Positions 19,455-39,873 of a stretch of 64,000 nucleotides of DNA are shown piece after piece. The notes beneath the pieces were generated by a model that saw only the letters and a list, made by a program, of their open reading frames with translations, did not search any database and was not told the DNA's origin. A program made the translations under genes and the position numbers. How positions within the stretch are numbered: the first letter of the stretch is position 1; each line of letters starts with the position of its first letter. The DNA comes from Zygnema circumcarinatum (lineage: Eukaryota > Streptophyta > Zygnematophyceae > Zygnematales > Zygnemataceae). The stretch lies in NCBI GenBank assembly GCA_037447605.1, contig CM074815.1:2522161-2586160 (forward strand), given 5' to 3'.

Positions 19455-19915
19455 TCCGAACCAATGGTTGCCAGGAATCGGATGCTGGCTACCTTTACCA
19501 ATGGTTGGAACCATGGGTCGGCAACCTGTCAGCCATTGCCAATGATTGGAACCATTGAATTCAACGATTCCTAAATTGTTTTTCCAACCATTGGCATCCG
19601 ACCACTGCCAATGGTTTCCCAACCCACCTAATAGGGGGAGTCAGACCTTAACCATTGCCTAATCAATTAAGCAAGCCTGTCGGGCGGATTAAGCATTGGC
19701 TAGGTATGCATTTTGGTACGGTTGGGCTCGGCGGAGCCGCGGATCCCGACCCGGAATTGGTACACGAAAGAAGTGACTTTTAGTTTAAGGAATTCGGGAA
19801 TTTCGTAAGCGATGGTCAAGGTCTGACTCCCCCCTTAATGGTTGCGATCCTTGCCAACCAACGGTCGGCCGGCCAACCACTTGGTAACCAATGGTTGGGC
19901 TGATGGTTCCCCACC
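19455..19915. repeat. CCAATGGTTGG-rich palindromic repeat region
   Basis: Repeated direct and inverted copies of CCAATGGTT / AACCATTGG (near 19460, 19498, 19550, 19592, 19607, 19886) give this stretch strong hairpin potential. It flanks and is interrupted by the 204-bp element at 19632-19835, suggesting nested non-autonomous elements. Confidence 0.5.
19632..19835. mobile_element. MITE, PIF/Harbinger-like, with TAA target duplication
   Basis: 204-bp element bounded by inverted repeats sharing GGGGGAGTCAGACCTT (left 19633-19649; right complement ends at 19835), with partial pairing continuing into NACCATNG. It is flanked on both sides by TAA (19629-19631 and 19836-19838), the 3-bp duplication typical of PIF/Harbinger elements. 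No coding capacity. The interior is not otherwise recognised. Confidence 0.65.
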
Positions 19916-20529
19916 CAGCGGACCTGTGCCATTCCGTACCGCTACACAAACCGTGACGGACGGCGCGAATCGCCTTCCAAATCCGTGCGATCGAAAAATC
20001 TACAACCATACCGTATAGTAGATCTAAACCCCAGTCGCGAAGCGTAACTTCCCGGATACGCAATCCTGTTGGCCGCGTTATCATTGGTTAAAAAGATCCC
20101 AACGCGATCTGTCAGTCAAAGGGTGCATACGTGGCCAGAATATAGTGCCCATTTGCGTTGATAAGATACTACGAGATCCTGCAAATTAGATTCGATGAGA
20201 TTTCTTCAGATCCTAAATATCTTCGGTTACCAGATTGACGTCGACCTTGACAGAAGTCAACTCCGCTCGGTTGGCCTGAAGTCAAGATTCGTATGATCCA
20301 ATGAAAAGGACACTGTACAGCACCAATAAGCGACTGCCACGGCTACAAATCTTGTCGGAATGCGGACGTCATCACCTGCTCAGATAAAACCTCCCCCAAG
20401 AGGACCCTCTCACGACGCATCGCATTCTAGGGTCCCGTTTGACGGCGGGCCGCGTGTCGCCGCAAAACGACAAATTTGAGCAGCTCGCGCCGCCGGCCAA
20501 CGGCGCCGCCGCCGCCGCCACGCGACGGC

Positions 20530-20539
20530 TTTTAAAAGG
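20530..20539 (+). promoter_or_regulatory. TATA-like box of the papain-type protease gene
   Basis: TTTTAAAAGG in a GC-rich region about 130 bp before the ATG at 20669, at the same relative place as the TATA box of the inverted paralogue. A GA tract (20595-20640) lies in the leader. Confidence 0.45.
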
Positions 20540-20668
20540 TGCGTCCGCGCACTCACAAGCAGCGGCCTCTCTTGTGAGGCGAAAGGCGAGGCGGAGAGGA
20601 AGGGAGAGAGAGTGAGAGAGAGAGAGAGAGAGGGACAGAAAGATAATACGGATTTCTTCTTCTAAGCC

Positions 20669-23090
20669 ATGGCTTCTGCAAAGTTTTGTGTTCTCGTTCT
20701 GAGCCTCAATCTTTTCAGAGCTGCAATTGTTGCAGCACGCGAGGGCTACCTAGGACCTTTGGACAAATCAACGGAGAGATGGCGGCTAAGTGGGCGGCGG
20801 CTCTCTGACGGCGGGGCTGGAGAGAAGGACTATTTGAGCTTCCGCGAGTTCCTGCAGTCCCCGGAGGCGGCGCGGCGGCTCCAGGATGCGCCCGCCTCGT
20901 CGCTGTACCACGCGTACGACATCACCGCGGCGAAGGGCGCCGTCGACTGGCGGGCGACGGGCGTCATCACGCGCGTCATGGACGCCAAGGACGTACGTGG
21001 CCGCGCGCCGCCGTGCGGACTGCATGCATGCATACACATGCATGCATAGTTCAAAGGAAGACTGAGAAATGAATGCTATGGAGGAAAGATGAGAGAAAGT
21101 TCACGGTGCGCGCATGCTGGTTCTTCCTGAAAAGTTTAAACAGGCGTGAGCTTAACACTGTCCCTTTACGTGCGTGGTGCGCAGTGCAACAGCTGTTGGG
21201 CGCTGACGGTGGCTGACGTGATCGCGCTGCACTACGCCAAGGAACAGGGGTGGGGCAACCTCCCCCAGCAGCTGGGCAAGCAGTGGTACTTTTCCCCGCA
21301 AGGGTCCGCACAGCAGATCGCGGACTGCATGGGAGTGAACATCTGCGCGCAGGGCTACCCCGAGTGGGCCCTCTTCTACGCCACCGTCAATGGGGGGCTC
21401 ACGATCGAGGACCGCTATCCGTACAATCCGGAACCAGGGGCAGAAAATCAGGAGTGCAAGAGAGACATCGCGGAAAAACCAACGCTCAAGGTAATCCGTC
21501 ATCCGGATATCCACAAGCTAAGAGAGTGAGTCAGTTGTGATGGATAAATTGACAACTTTACGAACCATTGGAAGGTTGAGGTCTAAGGGGAGTTCGCGAT
21601 GGCATGCATGCAGGTGACGAGGTGGGAGCAAGTCCCCGCATTCGACGAAGAAGCCCTCCGGAAGGCGGTGTCGATGAAGCCGGTCCTTGCATTCATTTCT
21701 GCATCCGGGGACTTTGAGGTGCGCCCCAACACACACGCTCCTCTCTCATGACATAGTTTTCTATCCACCTTCATTGAAAGGGAAAAAATTGTATAGTCTT
21801 GGATGCTGTGGAAGGCGGCTGGCGTGTAGGTCAGTAAACTACCACATTACCAAGGCCTAAATTTTTTTACGATCCCTTACTTGAATTCCTTACAGAACTA
21901 CAGCTTCATTTCGAACACCAAGGAAGGTGAAACCAAGGTCATCTACAACGGCACCTGTGACCCGACGAACATCAACCACATGGTGATCATTGTCGGGTAC
22001 AACATGACAGAGCCGCGCCATTGGATCATCAAGAACACGCGCGGCAACGCGTGGGGCGACAATGGATATATGTATCTCGCCATGACCGGCGAACCCGGCG
22101 GAAAGTGCGGCATCAACAGGTAATAAGAATCGACCTCGCTTCATGCAACATTACTTGTTTGTATATGAGCCATATCGCGTCTCTCCCTCCTTGCTACTTC
22201 CAACATCCCACTAACGGATCCCATCTCTCTCTGTGGTCTCTCCGGCAGTCTCCCGGCGCTGTACCCTCTGTACTACTCGCAGACCGGCAGCATCTGCAAG
22301 AGCTTCTACCCCCCCCTGTGCGGCGAGGGCGGGCAGTGCGTGGACTCCTTGGACGCGTACGGCGTGCCCACCGTGTGGTGCAACTGCTCGGGGCCGTACG
22401 AGAACGCGACTCTCCGCGGGGGCCTGCCCGGCTGCGTCCGCAAGGCCTCCTGCGCGGAGCAGGAGCAACGCCCCNNNNNNNNNNNNNNNNNNNNNNNNNN
22501 NNNNNNNNNNNNNNNNNNNNNNNNNNNNNNNNNNNNNNNNNNNNNNNNNNNNNNNNNNNNNNNNNNNNNNNNNNGTGCCCGTATCCGCGGCCAGAGCCGT
22601 CGCCAAATAGGTGTTCGAAAAACTTCGCCAACTGTCAGTCCGCGTGCGCGGATGCGGCCACCACGCAGGTGGCTGAGACCCCCGTGAAGAAGAGGACTCC
22701 CATGTCATGGTCGAACAGCTACTTGGTTTGCGTTCATAAGTGCTACAACCTCCGGTTCAAAAACATCTGCCCATATTGGATGTGAGTGCTCCTCACTCTC
22801 CTTGCGCAGCTCGTGAGTCCTATGCACTGTATAACAGTCGATTTGTCCGTCAAATGACGGCATTGTAAGAGAGATCTTGGTGGCATGACTGAGAGGAGAA
22901 GGGAAAGTGATGATGATAAAGGTGGATGTTGAGAGAGGAATGCAATGCGATGGAGGTGTGAGGGAGAGGGGGGAAGATGAACTCTAAAATCCCTAAAAAC
23001 CCGAATGTTGATGAGAGAATTTGATGATAATGATCGATGATGATAATTTCGTTTGGCTTTTGTGACTTATTTTCTTGCAGACCCTCATAA
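20669..23090 (+). CDS. Secreted papain-family (C1A) cysteine protease with Cys-rich tail (gap inside)
   Basis: Exons 20669-20992, 21185-21490, 21614-21718, 21896-22119 and 22249-22781 (100-N gap 22475-22574 inside the last), plus a possible terminal mini-exon from 23081 (stop 23088-23090); if that splice is not used the stop is at 22783. Signal peptide MASAKFCVLVLSLNLFRAA, then a short pro-region (about 80 residues, no recognisable ERFNIN motif). Catalytic domain: CNSCWAL (nucleophile Cys), NHMVIIVGY (His) and WIIKNTRGNAWGDNGY (Asn). The oxyanion-hole Gln expected six residues before the Cys is not seen; the position reads Ala (DAKDCNSCW). A C-terminal Cys-rich region (LCGEGGQCVD...WCNCSGPYENATL...) is followed after the gap by CPYPRPEPSPNRC... 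ending CPYWM, homologous to the tail of the inverted paralogue. LysM domains could be hidden in the gap. Confidence 0.85.
20820..21163 (+). repeat. Inverted repeat arm B (exon 1 and intron 1 of the protease gene)
   Basis: Partner of 11531-11873. Only scattered substitutions (e.g. CAGGATGCG versus CAGGACGCG) across about 170 coding bases, with similar identity through most of the intron. Confidence 0.9.
22475..22574. other. Assembly gap (100 N) in the protease Cys-rich region
   Basis: 100 N, size probably arbitrary. The paralogue has LysM, Pro-rich and CxxC-rich sequence at the corresponding position, so coding sequence is likely missing here. Confidence 0.99.
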
Positions 23091-23656
23091 GGGAATTTCG
23101 CGCTGCCAACAACATCTGGTTGACAAGTCTTTCCGTGCACAGTGCTAGCTCTTGTTGATAATATTTCCGTTTTTGGAAATGTGGCAACACAAGCTAGAAC
23201 GAGTGCAGAGAACGTAACCTGATCGTTATGGTTTAAGGTTTATTAAACCCCTGAATCCTTTTGTTATCTTTTGGTTTAAAGTTGTTAAACCCGTGAAGCC
23301 TTTTGTCTTTTAAGTTTCACTGTGTGAGGTCCGCTTCTTTTTGAATTTTTGTGCTTAATTTATTTTTTATTACAGATGTTTAAGATTTTCATTACTTCTT
23401 TACCATTACCACTCTGTTAAACTGAAGAGGCCAGGCCAATACTGTTTAGACAACATAGAAACAGATGTCAGTGGAAGCAGGAATGCTTTTATTGGGCAAC
23501 GCCTGTACTCAGTTTTAACTTAGAAACTGCTCCCTCTCCCCTTGTTTCGGAAGACCCCCTTAAAATACTTATTTCCATTTTCCTTAAACGATTCTACAAG
23601 TGGTTCATCTTTCTATGATGTTTGCAACCGATCTGCGAGTGCAAAATTTGCATCAT
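23091..23656. other. Convergent 3' flanks of the protease and RGP genes
   Basis: Contains the 3' UTRs of two converging genes. A TTTATT (AATAAA on the minus strand) near 23489 is a candidate polyadenylation signal for the RGP gene. No further coding signal. Confidence 0.45.
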
Positions 23657-24033
23657 CTATGCTGCAATATTTGAGCTTGTGGCAGACATGGAAGAGCCTC
23701 TTGGTGTCACTGCATTACTGGCATTCCACAAATCGATCCAAACCTCCATGTTGGTCGCCAACTTCTTAAAGGAAGGATCCAAGGTGGATAATTCTGCTTT
23801 AACCTGCAAAGTCCCAAGTTCGTAAAACGTTAATAAAACATGTCAATTCCGAAAAAACTGAATGAATGAATGAGAATGAATGACATACTTTCTTTACTGA
23901 AAATTAATCTGAACTACACTCTGCTATTTTCCCCTCCCTCTCCCCCTCACACTGCTCGTCCTTTCACTCTCTTGGTTCCAATTTCCCGTGGCCCCCCTCC
24001 CCCAATCCGGCCAGCTTGAGAGAGAGAGAAAGA

Positions 24034-24083
<50 letters not shown>

Positions 24084-25955
24084 GAGAAAGGGAGGGAGAA
24101 AGAGAGAGAGGGAGGGAGAGAGAGAGAGGGGAAACCTTCTGAGCAATTTCAAGGTAACATTTTTCGGCCGTATCTGCTGCATTTGACAAACGCAACGACT
24201 GGAAAAATGGAATGATTTCTTCTTGTCGGAACATCCCCGTGAACTCCTTCCTGAGTGTGGTCAAAATCACAAGCATCAAGTCATCCCATTCGTCAGAAGA
24301 GTTCAGTAAGAAAAACGACGTTTTTTCTTTTGGTGAAATGAATGCGAAAGTTTTGGGAAATGATTTCTAGGCGGATAATAAAATAATAAAATTCCATAGT
24401 TGGACTCTACTTGAGTTTCAGAAATGGGCTGGTGGTGTCCTCTCGCCGCACATATGGCAGTCCCGTTTTCGCGCCATAACCCAAATGGTCGCAAATCACC
24501 TATTGCAGCCCATAAACACAGGAACGAGTAAAAGAAAAAAAAATGCCCATAGAAATCTCTGCAGAAAGATAGCATTTAGCTGATCTTTTCAATCTTTTTC
24601 TGTCATAGATTACTACTTACTTTAACCTGTCTTTCATAATCTGTCCAAATATGTAAAGAATTTTACCTTACAGCACCATCCCGCCCACATGTCATCGTGA
24701 ATTCCCATCGTTTTGGAGTCCCCCATGGGTGGAAAGTACATAGCAGCTCCGATGAGCTCTCGGTCGAAGGCAAGGTTCAGAGAAGACATGGGGAACAAGC
24801 AACCCTAACGGAGGACACATGCCCCAAATCAGTTACTCAGTTTCAATTTTTTTCAATTGTTACAGCTGCTGCTGGATGGCTTTTTTCTGGAAGGGTTCAC
24901 ATACATGAATTGGAACCTGATTTGAGAATAAGATTCTATAAAAGAAATCACTTTAGAACTCACCCTTGGAACCGTCATAACTGCGTCAACGTAACGGAGG
25001 TTTCTTTGTGAAGGGCGGACCAGTTGCGTGGCAGCGTCATAGTCCGGAACATTGAGCCATAATCCATGTGATATTACCGTCGGTGTGCCCTCTCGGAGAC
25101 TAAGGAAAAAACGCAAGGAAAGTTAACCCCCACTCGAGCCCCCATTTCACTTCCAGCCCAATTCTTCAAAAACATTCAGTATACTAAATTTTGCTTTCCT
25201 TCTAAAAAAACTATGTGAAGATTAAGGGACACGCATAAGGTCAAACGAGGTCAAACTGGTTTGTGATACCTGAAGGGATACCCTCTCACAAAGTCACATG
25301 AGCTCCGAAAGGGATCGTAAAGAGTGTTGAAAAAGAAAGGTGTTGCTGGCGAGGACAGGTTCACTGCATGCTGCTGCAGGGCGTTGACTTTCTCTCCTTT
25401 GCGCGGATGTTTTGCGGGAAAGCAATCATTATTAAGAGTTATAATGTACCGCTTCTGTGAAAATAGCCATCCAGCACACCGACATGCGCTGCAAAACGCC
25501 AGAAAATGCCGAAAGAATGGCACACATGATCAAGAACTGCTAAAACCCTAAAAAAAGCAACTCGACAAATCAAAACTAAAGCAAAGCAATTGCAGTTTAT
25601 CAACGCCTTCTTTATACGTCACTGATACGCGAGTGAATATAACGCTTAGGAAGGTTTTTTTTCTGAACCTTGCTTGAGAGGGAATGCAGCTTGCGCGAGA
25701 CCCAAGGTCCGAGATGATGTTGGCCATGGTCACCACCTCGTAGTCGAACCCTTGCGGCACGCTCACAGGGAACGCGGGCCGAGAGGGGGACTCCGCCGCG
25801 CCTGCTTGAACGATTATGAGGTGGTAGGGTTGCAGGAAGGGTCGCCAGTCTTCAAGGAAGGAGAGGTTGTCTCCCCTTGCATTCGCACTAATCACAACGT
25901 CGGTATCGGCCGGGGAAGCAACAATAGCCTCGTCGTCGTCTGGAATTGTGGCCAT
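23657..25955 (-). CDS. Reversibly glycosylated polypeptide / UDP-arabinopyranose mutase-like, divergent
   Basis: RGP/UAM family: cytosolic/Golgi-associated enzymes interconverting UDP-Arap and UDP-Araf for wall arabinans. Seven exons (minus): 25669-25955, 25270-25488, 24964-25099, 24667-24804, 24411-24499, 24136-24250 and 23657-23803. Phases agree, 376 residues (family about 360). Conserved blocks: [117 protein letters not shown] and [12 protein letters not shown]. The Arg in SLREG, equivalent to the glycosylated Arg of rice/Arabidopsis enzymes, is present. Oddities: the usual DDDCF acidic motif reads NNDCF, and the early IIVQDGD motif reads IIVQAGA, so nucleotide-sugar/metal binding may be altered. 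A long Ala/Asp-rich N-terminus precedes the domain. Probably a non-canonical paralogue. Confidence 0.92.
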
Positions 25956-28900
25956 TAGGGAGTTTGAACTGTGGCAGAATGCTGGTTTCTGCCTATACTT
26001 TGAGCTGGCAGGAGGAGAGGAAGGAGATGGAGGGAGAGGGGTTACAGGAGGAGAATCCTGGAAAGATAATTTATCAAAAGTATATGGAAGGGTTTTCAAT
26101 TCTTCTAAGGAATAAAGGAGAAAAGGAAGAAAGCAAGTGGGTAGACAGGACCGAGCGGCTCTGGGAGAGAGTGCGGACTGTGAAGCCGGGGAAGGGGAGG
26201 GGTTGATGTGACGGAATGTCGCGTGACGTGACGTAGACGGAGCCGCATGCATCAAAATATAGGACAGCTTAAAAAACGGTGTCATGAACGAATAAGGAGG
26301 TGCCACGTGGAACAATGATACACGTGGCAGCAGCTGGACGGGTTCCTTGATTCCTCCTGAAGCATCGCCCAATGGGAACTCGCCACGTTGGCAAGGAGTG
26401 ACAATAGCCCATTCGAGAATGCACTATGTCATGGCACAATGGCGCGATGCACAAGATCAATGCCAGATCCAATCCCATTGCCTCCACTAAGCTCGAATAT
26501 GGAGGGCCCAACAGGGCACATGTCAGACTTTAAAGTAGAACTTAAGGAAACAAATCTGAAACCAAAATGAGTACTCAGACATCGCGATCTTGCTGCAGAA
26601 GTGTTCTCCGTCTAAATTACGTTTCCAGTTTTACTGCATCAACCTGTTCCGTCCAGTTTAAACTGGAATCTGGTCGAACTGGCGCATGGAACGGGTTCTT
26701 GGAGCCGTCAAATTCGGTTGGCTGTCAAAAATAGACAGCGACGTGGACGTCATGTCCGTACGGTACGGCCAACCGTTAGCAGCACGACACGTTTCGAATA
26801 CTGTGTGGCGGACTGCTGAGACTTCCAAGCCAGCCACGTGGCAGTTTCCTCACCACAAAACTCTGCCCCCTCGGGTCCAGCCGTTCCTGCGCCTGGTACA
26901 GCGAATATTTCGCTCTGTCGTGTAGCGAGATTCTCTGTCGTGTATCGCGGAGCGTGCGCATCCCAGGCCATGCGAGCGGAGATCTCCGGATCTTGCGCAT
27001 GTGGAAATGAATGCGTTCCCGCGCACTGCTGGCGGCTGCCGGAGGACACGTGTTCGGAAGGGAGGGTCTCCGGCTGCAAGATCCTCTTGTCGTCTACTAG
27101 GGGTTGTCAGACTTAAGAAACGTCCGTAAGGCTGATCGCGAACTTTCCGCAACTTTTCGAGTCAACGTCCGTCAAAAATGAGCTCCCGAACGCAACCGTG
27201 ATCGCCGCCCGTCCGCACAGACAGGCCCTTTCCGCACCTGTTTTGGCTGCAGACGATTTCGTGCGGACAAGTTGTACGGTCAGTACGTTTTTGGACGCGC
27301 CGTTCGTAAAATTGACTTGTACTTCTCGTACTGTTGACTTGCAATAGGTTCGATTTAGGTTCGGCAAAGCAGTATTATCAGTTATCAGTAGCTTTCGTTT
27401 TCGTATTGCTGACCGCGAGCTTTTAGTAACCTTTTGCTAAGTCTGACAACCTGTATTGGGACCGGAAAGATTCGGCGGCTTTTTTAACCAACAAAAATCC
27501 AAATTTCTAGATTTGGTTAGATACGGACGGAATTATCCAAGTCAGCATAGATTTGTCGCTATGTGTGACCTGATAGTACGACAAAAAAATCCATGAGGTC
27601 ATTTTCAAGGGAAGGTGCAGGGAACCTGCTATGTCGGAATTTGTCTGACGTCACCTTAAGACTTCTCCTAGTCAAACTCATGCCAGGTGACGCCATATGA
27701 TGTGCTGGATTTTGTCTTGTCGTGGCACGCAATTTCGGCGGAGCTGCCTTGGCGCAACGTGGCCGCGCATGAGCGTCGGAAATTTGGGGATACGGAATTG
27801 TCAAATCGCGATCTGATGTTTGGGCACAGTGCGCCGGTGGATATTTTTGGCGGATTAACCGAAAATGTCGGTGGCCGAAAAGGACGTTGGGATAGCATAA
27901 AGCGTTGCACCCGCGCAAAATCGTCAGACCTTCATTTTTCCCGATTATTTTTTCTTAGACATAACTTGTGTTTTCCTGCCCGGTCAGTATATACAGGCAC
28001 CTGATTAGCCAAAGTCGCAAAGAGACACATTTAAGGGAAACGTTTTGAAATTTGTTTCAAAAGAAAGAATAATGCAATTTTTTTCTTAGCCTGATAAAGT
28101 GCAGTTACTACCATCCCTAGTCAACACCTCCCCCTCAACCTCCAAAACGTTCGTACATCATTCGTACGAAATATCTTGCCATCTGCAGATGAGTACAAAA
28201 TCTCTGACGTAGGTGGCGTACCAACCGACCCAATTTGTACGAATCCAGATCTGTCCACATCGCCCCGTCCGCCATCTGACGGCCGAAAGCAGTCCGTACC
28301 GTTTTCCGCACGTGTCATGAGATTCGGTGACATTTTGTTCCGCCTTTCCCGAATCGGTAAAACGCGCGTTCAATTCTGACGATCCGCAGAATCTTATAAG
28401 ATCAGATCCGCAGATCTTTCGGCTTGGCATGTACCGGGGGAGGCGCCATCTGGCCGTCTGCACCTCGCCCGGGAGAGAGAGAGAGAGAGAGCGAGAAAGG
28501 AGAAGGAACAGGGAGAGAAGGAGAGGGAGAGGGAAAGGGAGAGGGAGAGGATTGTACGGACCTAAGAAGCGCAGGGCTCGGGGATTGGTCAGATCCGGAT
28601 TCCGGCAGCCGTTGGATGCTTGACGCGTGTTCCTCAGGGTTTAGGGTTTAGGGTTTTGGAGGCTCGACCAGGAACAACAGAGAACAGGGCTGCTGCCATT
28701 CGTTGCATCGAGTACGGTAGGGTTGAATTTCTCATAAGACGAAGGGGTTGGATCAGGGTTTAGGGTTTTGGATCGTTTCTTGGCGCCTCCAGATGCCTCT
28801 GGAAGCAATATCAGTGGTTTAGGAAATGTTAGGGTTTTGGAGACATACGTTGAGGAGATTTACTGGCTTTTTTATTCATATTTAAGAGTTCGGGTTCAAG

Positions 28901-29026
28901 AGCGGGGAGGGACGAGAGGAAAATGATGCTGGAACCGCCGCAGAATGCTGCAAACGACGAGTTTTAGGGCTGGCGTGGCAGCGGGCGATTGGACCGCACA
29001 GCCGCTAAGAACGGCTGAGAGGGGCC
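25956..29026. promoter_or_regulatory. 3-kb divergent intergenic region (RGP-like / histidine kinase)
   Basis: Separates two divergent genes. CACGTG cores near 26305, 26325 (GCCACGTGG, ACACGTGGC), 26835 (GCCACGTGGCAG) and 27048. GTACGG palindromes near 26757 and CGTACATCATTCGTACG near 28150. A purine tract (28471-28550) and TTTAGGG repeats (28634-28658) precede the kinase start. A 350-bp inverted-repeat element lies at 27102-27451. No gene seen. Confidence 0.4.
27102..27451. mobile_element. 350-bp inverted-repeat element, MITE candidate
   Basis: GGTTGTCAGACTTA at 27102-27115 is repeated in inverted orientation at 27438-27451. No coding capacity. A target duplication is not obvious. The terminal sequence shares GTCAGAC(C)TTA with the 204-bp element at 19632-19835, suggesting related families. 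Confidence 0.4.
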
Positions 29027-38053
<9,027 letters not shown>

Positions 38054-39873
38054 AAAAGGCAACACTCAAAAGGGTGAAGGATGAAAGGGTGGACAGAGAG
38101 ATAGAGATGGAGGAGAGAGGGAGGGAGGGAGGGGGAGAAAGAGAGAGAGAGAGAAAGAGGTGGGTCCTTCGAACTTCCTTGGTTTCAAGTGAGAGAGGAA
38201 GTGAAGGGGGGTAGGGAATGTTTTGAGTGAGTTGTTCGAAACGCTTCAGGTTCCATGTGGAGGGGTTCGAACTCGGAAGCAGTACCTCGCAGGAAAAGTT
38301 TTTGCCTGCCCGCTTCTGTTTTCGCATTGTATTCCACGAAATCCACTTTGTCCGAAGGGGTGTTCATATTGAGCACGGACACGGTGGCAGAAGGCACATA
38401 GAACTAGGCAGGAAGTGCAGATTTAGGGTTTCCTCGTGAGTGGAGCTTTGAAGGGCGTTCTCATATTAGGCAGTGCACATATTTGAAGATTAGAAGACCT
38501 CTGTCTAACAGAGTTTTGCATCAAGGAGGGTCCAAGTTTTGCAACAAGGGGCGTCATAGAATTAGGCTTTCGATATCTGTTTGTGTATAGTCATTAAGTC
38601 CTTCCCTCTCCCTCGCCGTGTCGTCCTCTCCTCTTCATGCCTCATTTCTCACCCTCTGTATCCCCATCATCCCTCTCTCTTTCTCGTCCTTTCTCCTCCA
38701 AGCAGAAGTAGCATCTTCAAGTTTTCCAAAGAATAGGATTCCTCTTAGGGTCTCCGTCCTATGTTCAATAAATCCTGTCGGTACCGCAAACCCGTGCTTT
38801 TCACAATGTATTATATTCCTCACTGCACCATGTCAATGCATGGGAATGGAGCGATATGATGATCATGATGGCCTAATTCAGTCAACGTTGACTCAGCCTG
38901 TGGTGCCATATTACGGTCATGGCGTGCACAATGGCATGCATTGTAGCACTGTGGTACAGCAGACCGTGACATGTGAAACCCCGTAATTGCATACCGGAAC
39001 GACATTTGTATGGCAGGCTATTGCACGGTAAGGCCTGGCATGGCGTGGCATGGCGTGGCATGGGATGGCATGGCATGGTACGGCATAGCATGGCAAGGCA
39101 TGCTGTAGCGTGTTATGGTATGGCATGGCAGGCCCACGTGGCGCGATGCAGACAACATAAAAGTTTGATACCTAAGAAACTACAATTGATAAGCAAAGCT
39201 TATGGACGGGTTCACAGAAACACTAGCAAAACTGAAATTCGCATGGAACTCAAGATGGCTCAAATGTATGCACGCTCCCACGTGCCCATCTTTCACAACA
39301 TTTGGAAATGAGGCGTAAAATATAACACAACACAGTTCTGAACAATTTGTGGCAGTTTTGTCTACTAAGGTGGGTCGTATTTGTCCGTATGGTACTACTG
39401 GCTCCACATGTAAATGAAATATTTTTCAGAACTGAAGGGGGACATTAAGAAACAAAGGACGGCAGTTTGATCCGTAACAACATATGGACAATTGTGCATA
39501 CAAAAAATTTCAGTCCAAGTCCGCCCCCATGGGAGCGTATCCCCTGCCCTCCCAGCTCGCCATCAAGCCTCCCTCGCCTCCTCCAATCCCGATCCCATCC
39601 GCATCTAACCAGCCATTGCCATCATCATCTACAAAGGAAAGAAAAAAGGGAATAAAGAAAGGGAATAAAAAAAGGGGGGATGTGGAGGAGACGATTTGGC
39701 TTTTAAGGATTGTGAGGGTTTTCAGGTATTGAGGATTTTAGGGGTCTTAAGGGACGTTAGGAATAAAGAGATTGAATGGTGGGTCGCAGAGCTGATGGCA
39801 CTTTGCAACCTTAGAATTTGAGGGAGAGGAAACCACTCACAGTGATTGAAGAGTTGAGGGTTCACATCTGTTT
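38054..39873. other. Intergenic region downstream of the histidine kinase
   Basis: Contains the kinase 3' UTR (possible AATAAA near 38768), a GA tract (38095-38160), a GGCAT repeat (see separate entry) and mostly unique AT-rich sequence. A proline-rich reading frame at about 39520-39640 (plus) has no splice or homology support, so I do not call it. Confidence 0.4.
39030..39135. repeat. GGCAT/GGCGT pentamer tandem repeat
   Basis: About 100 bp of imperfect TGGCATGGCG units. No relation to a gene is apparent. Confidence 0.8.

Noticed and set aside
39484-39732. Pro-rich plus-strand ORF
   Set aside because: No splice support, no homology, composition explained by C-rich sequence.
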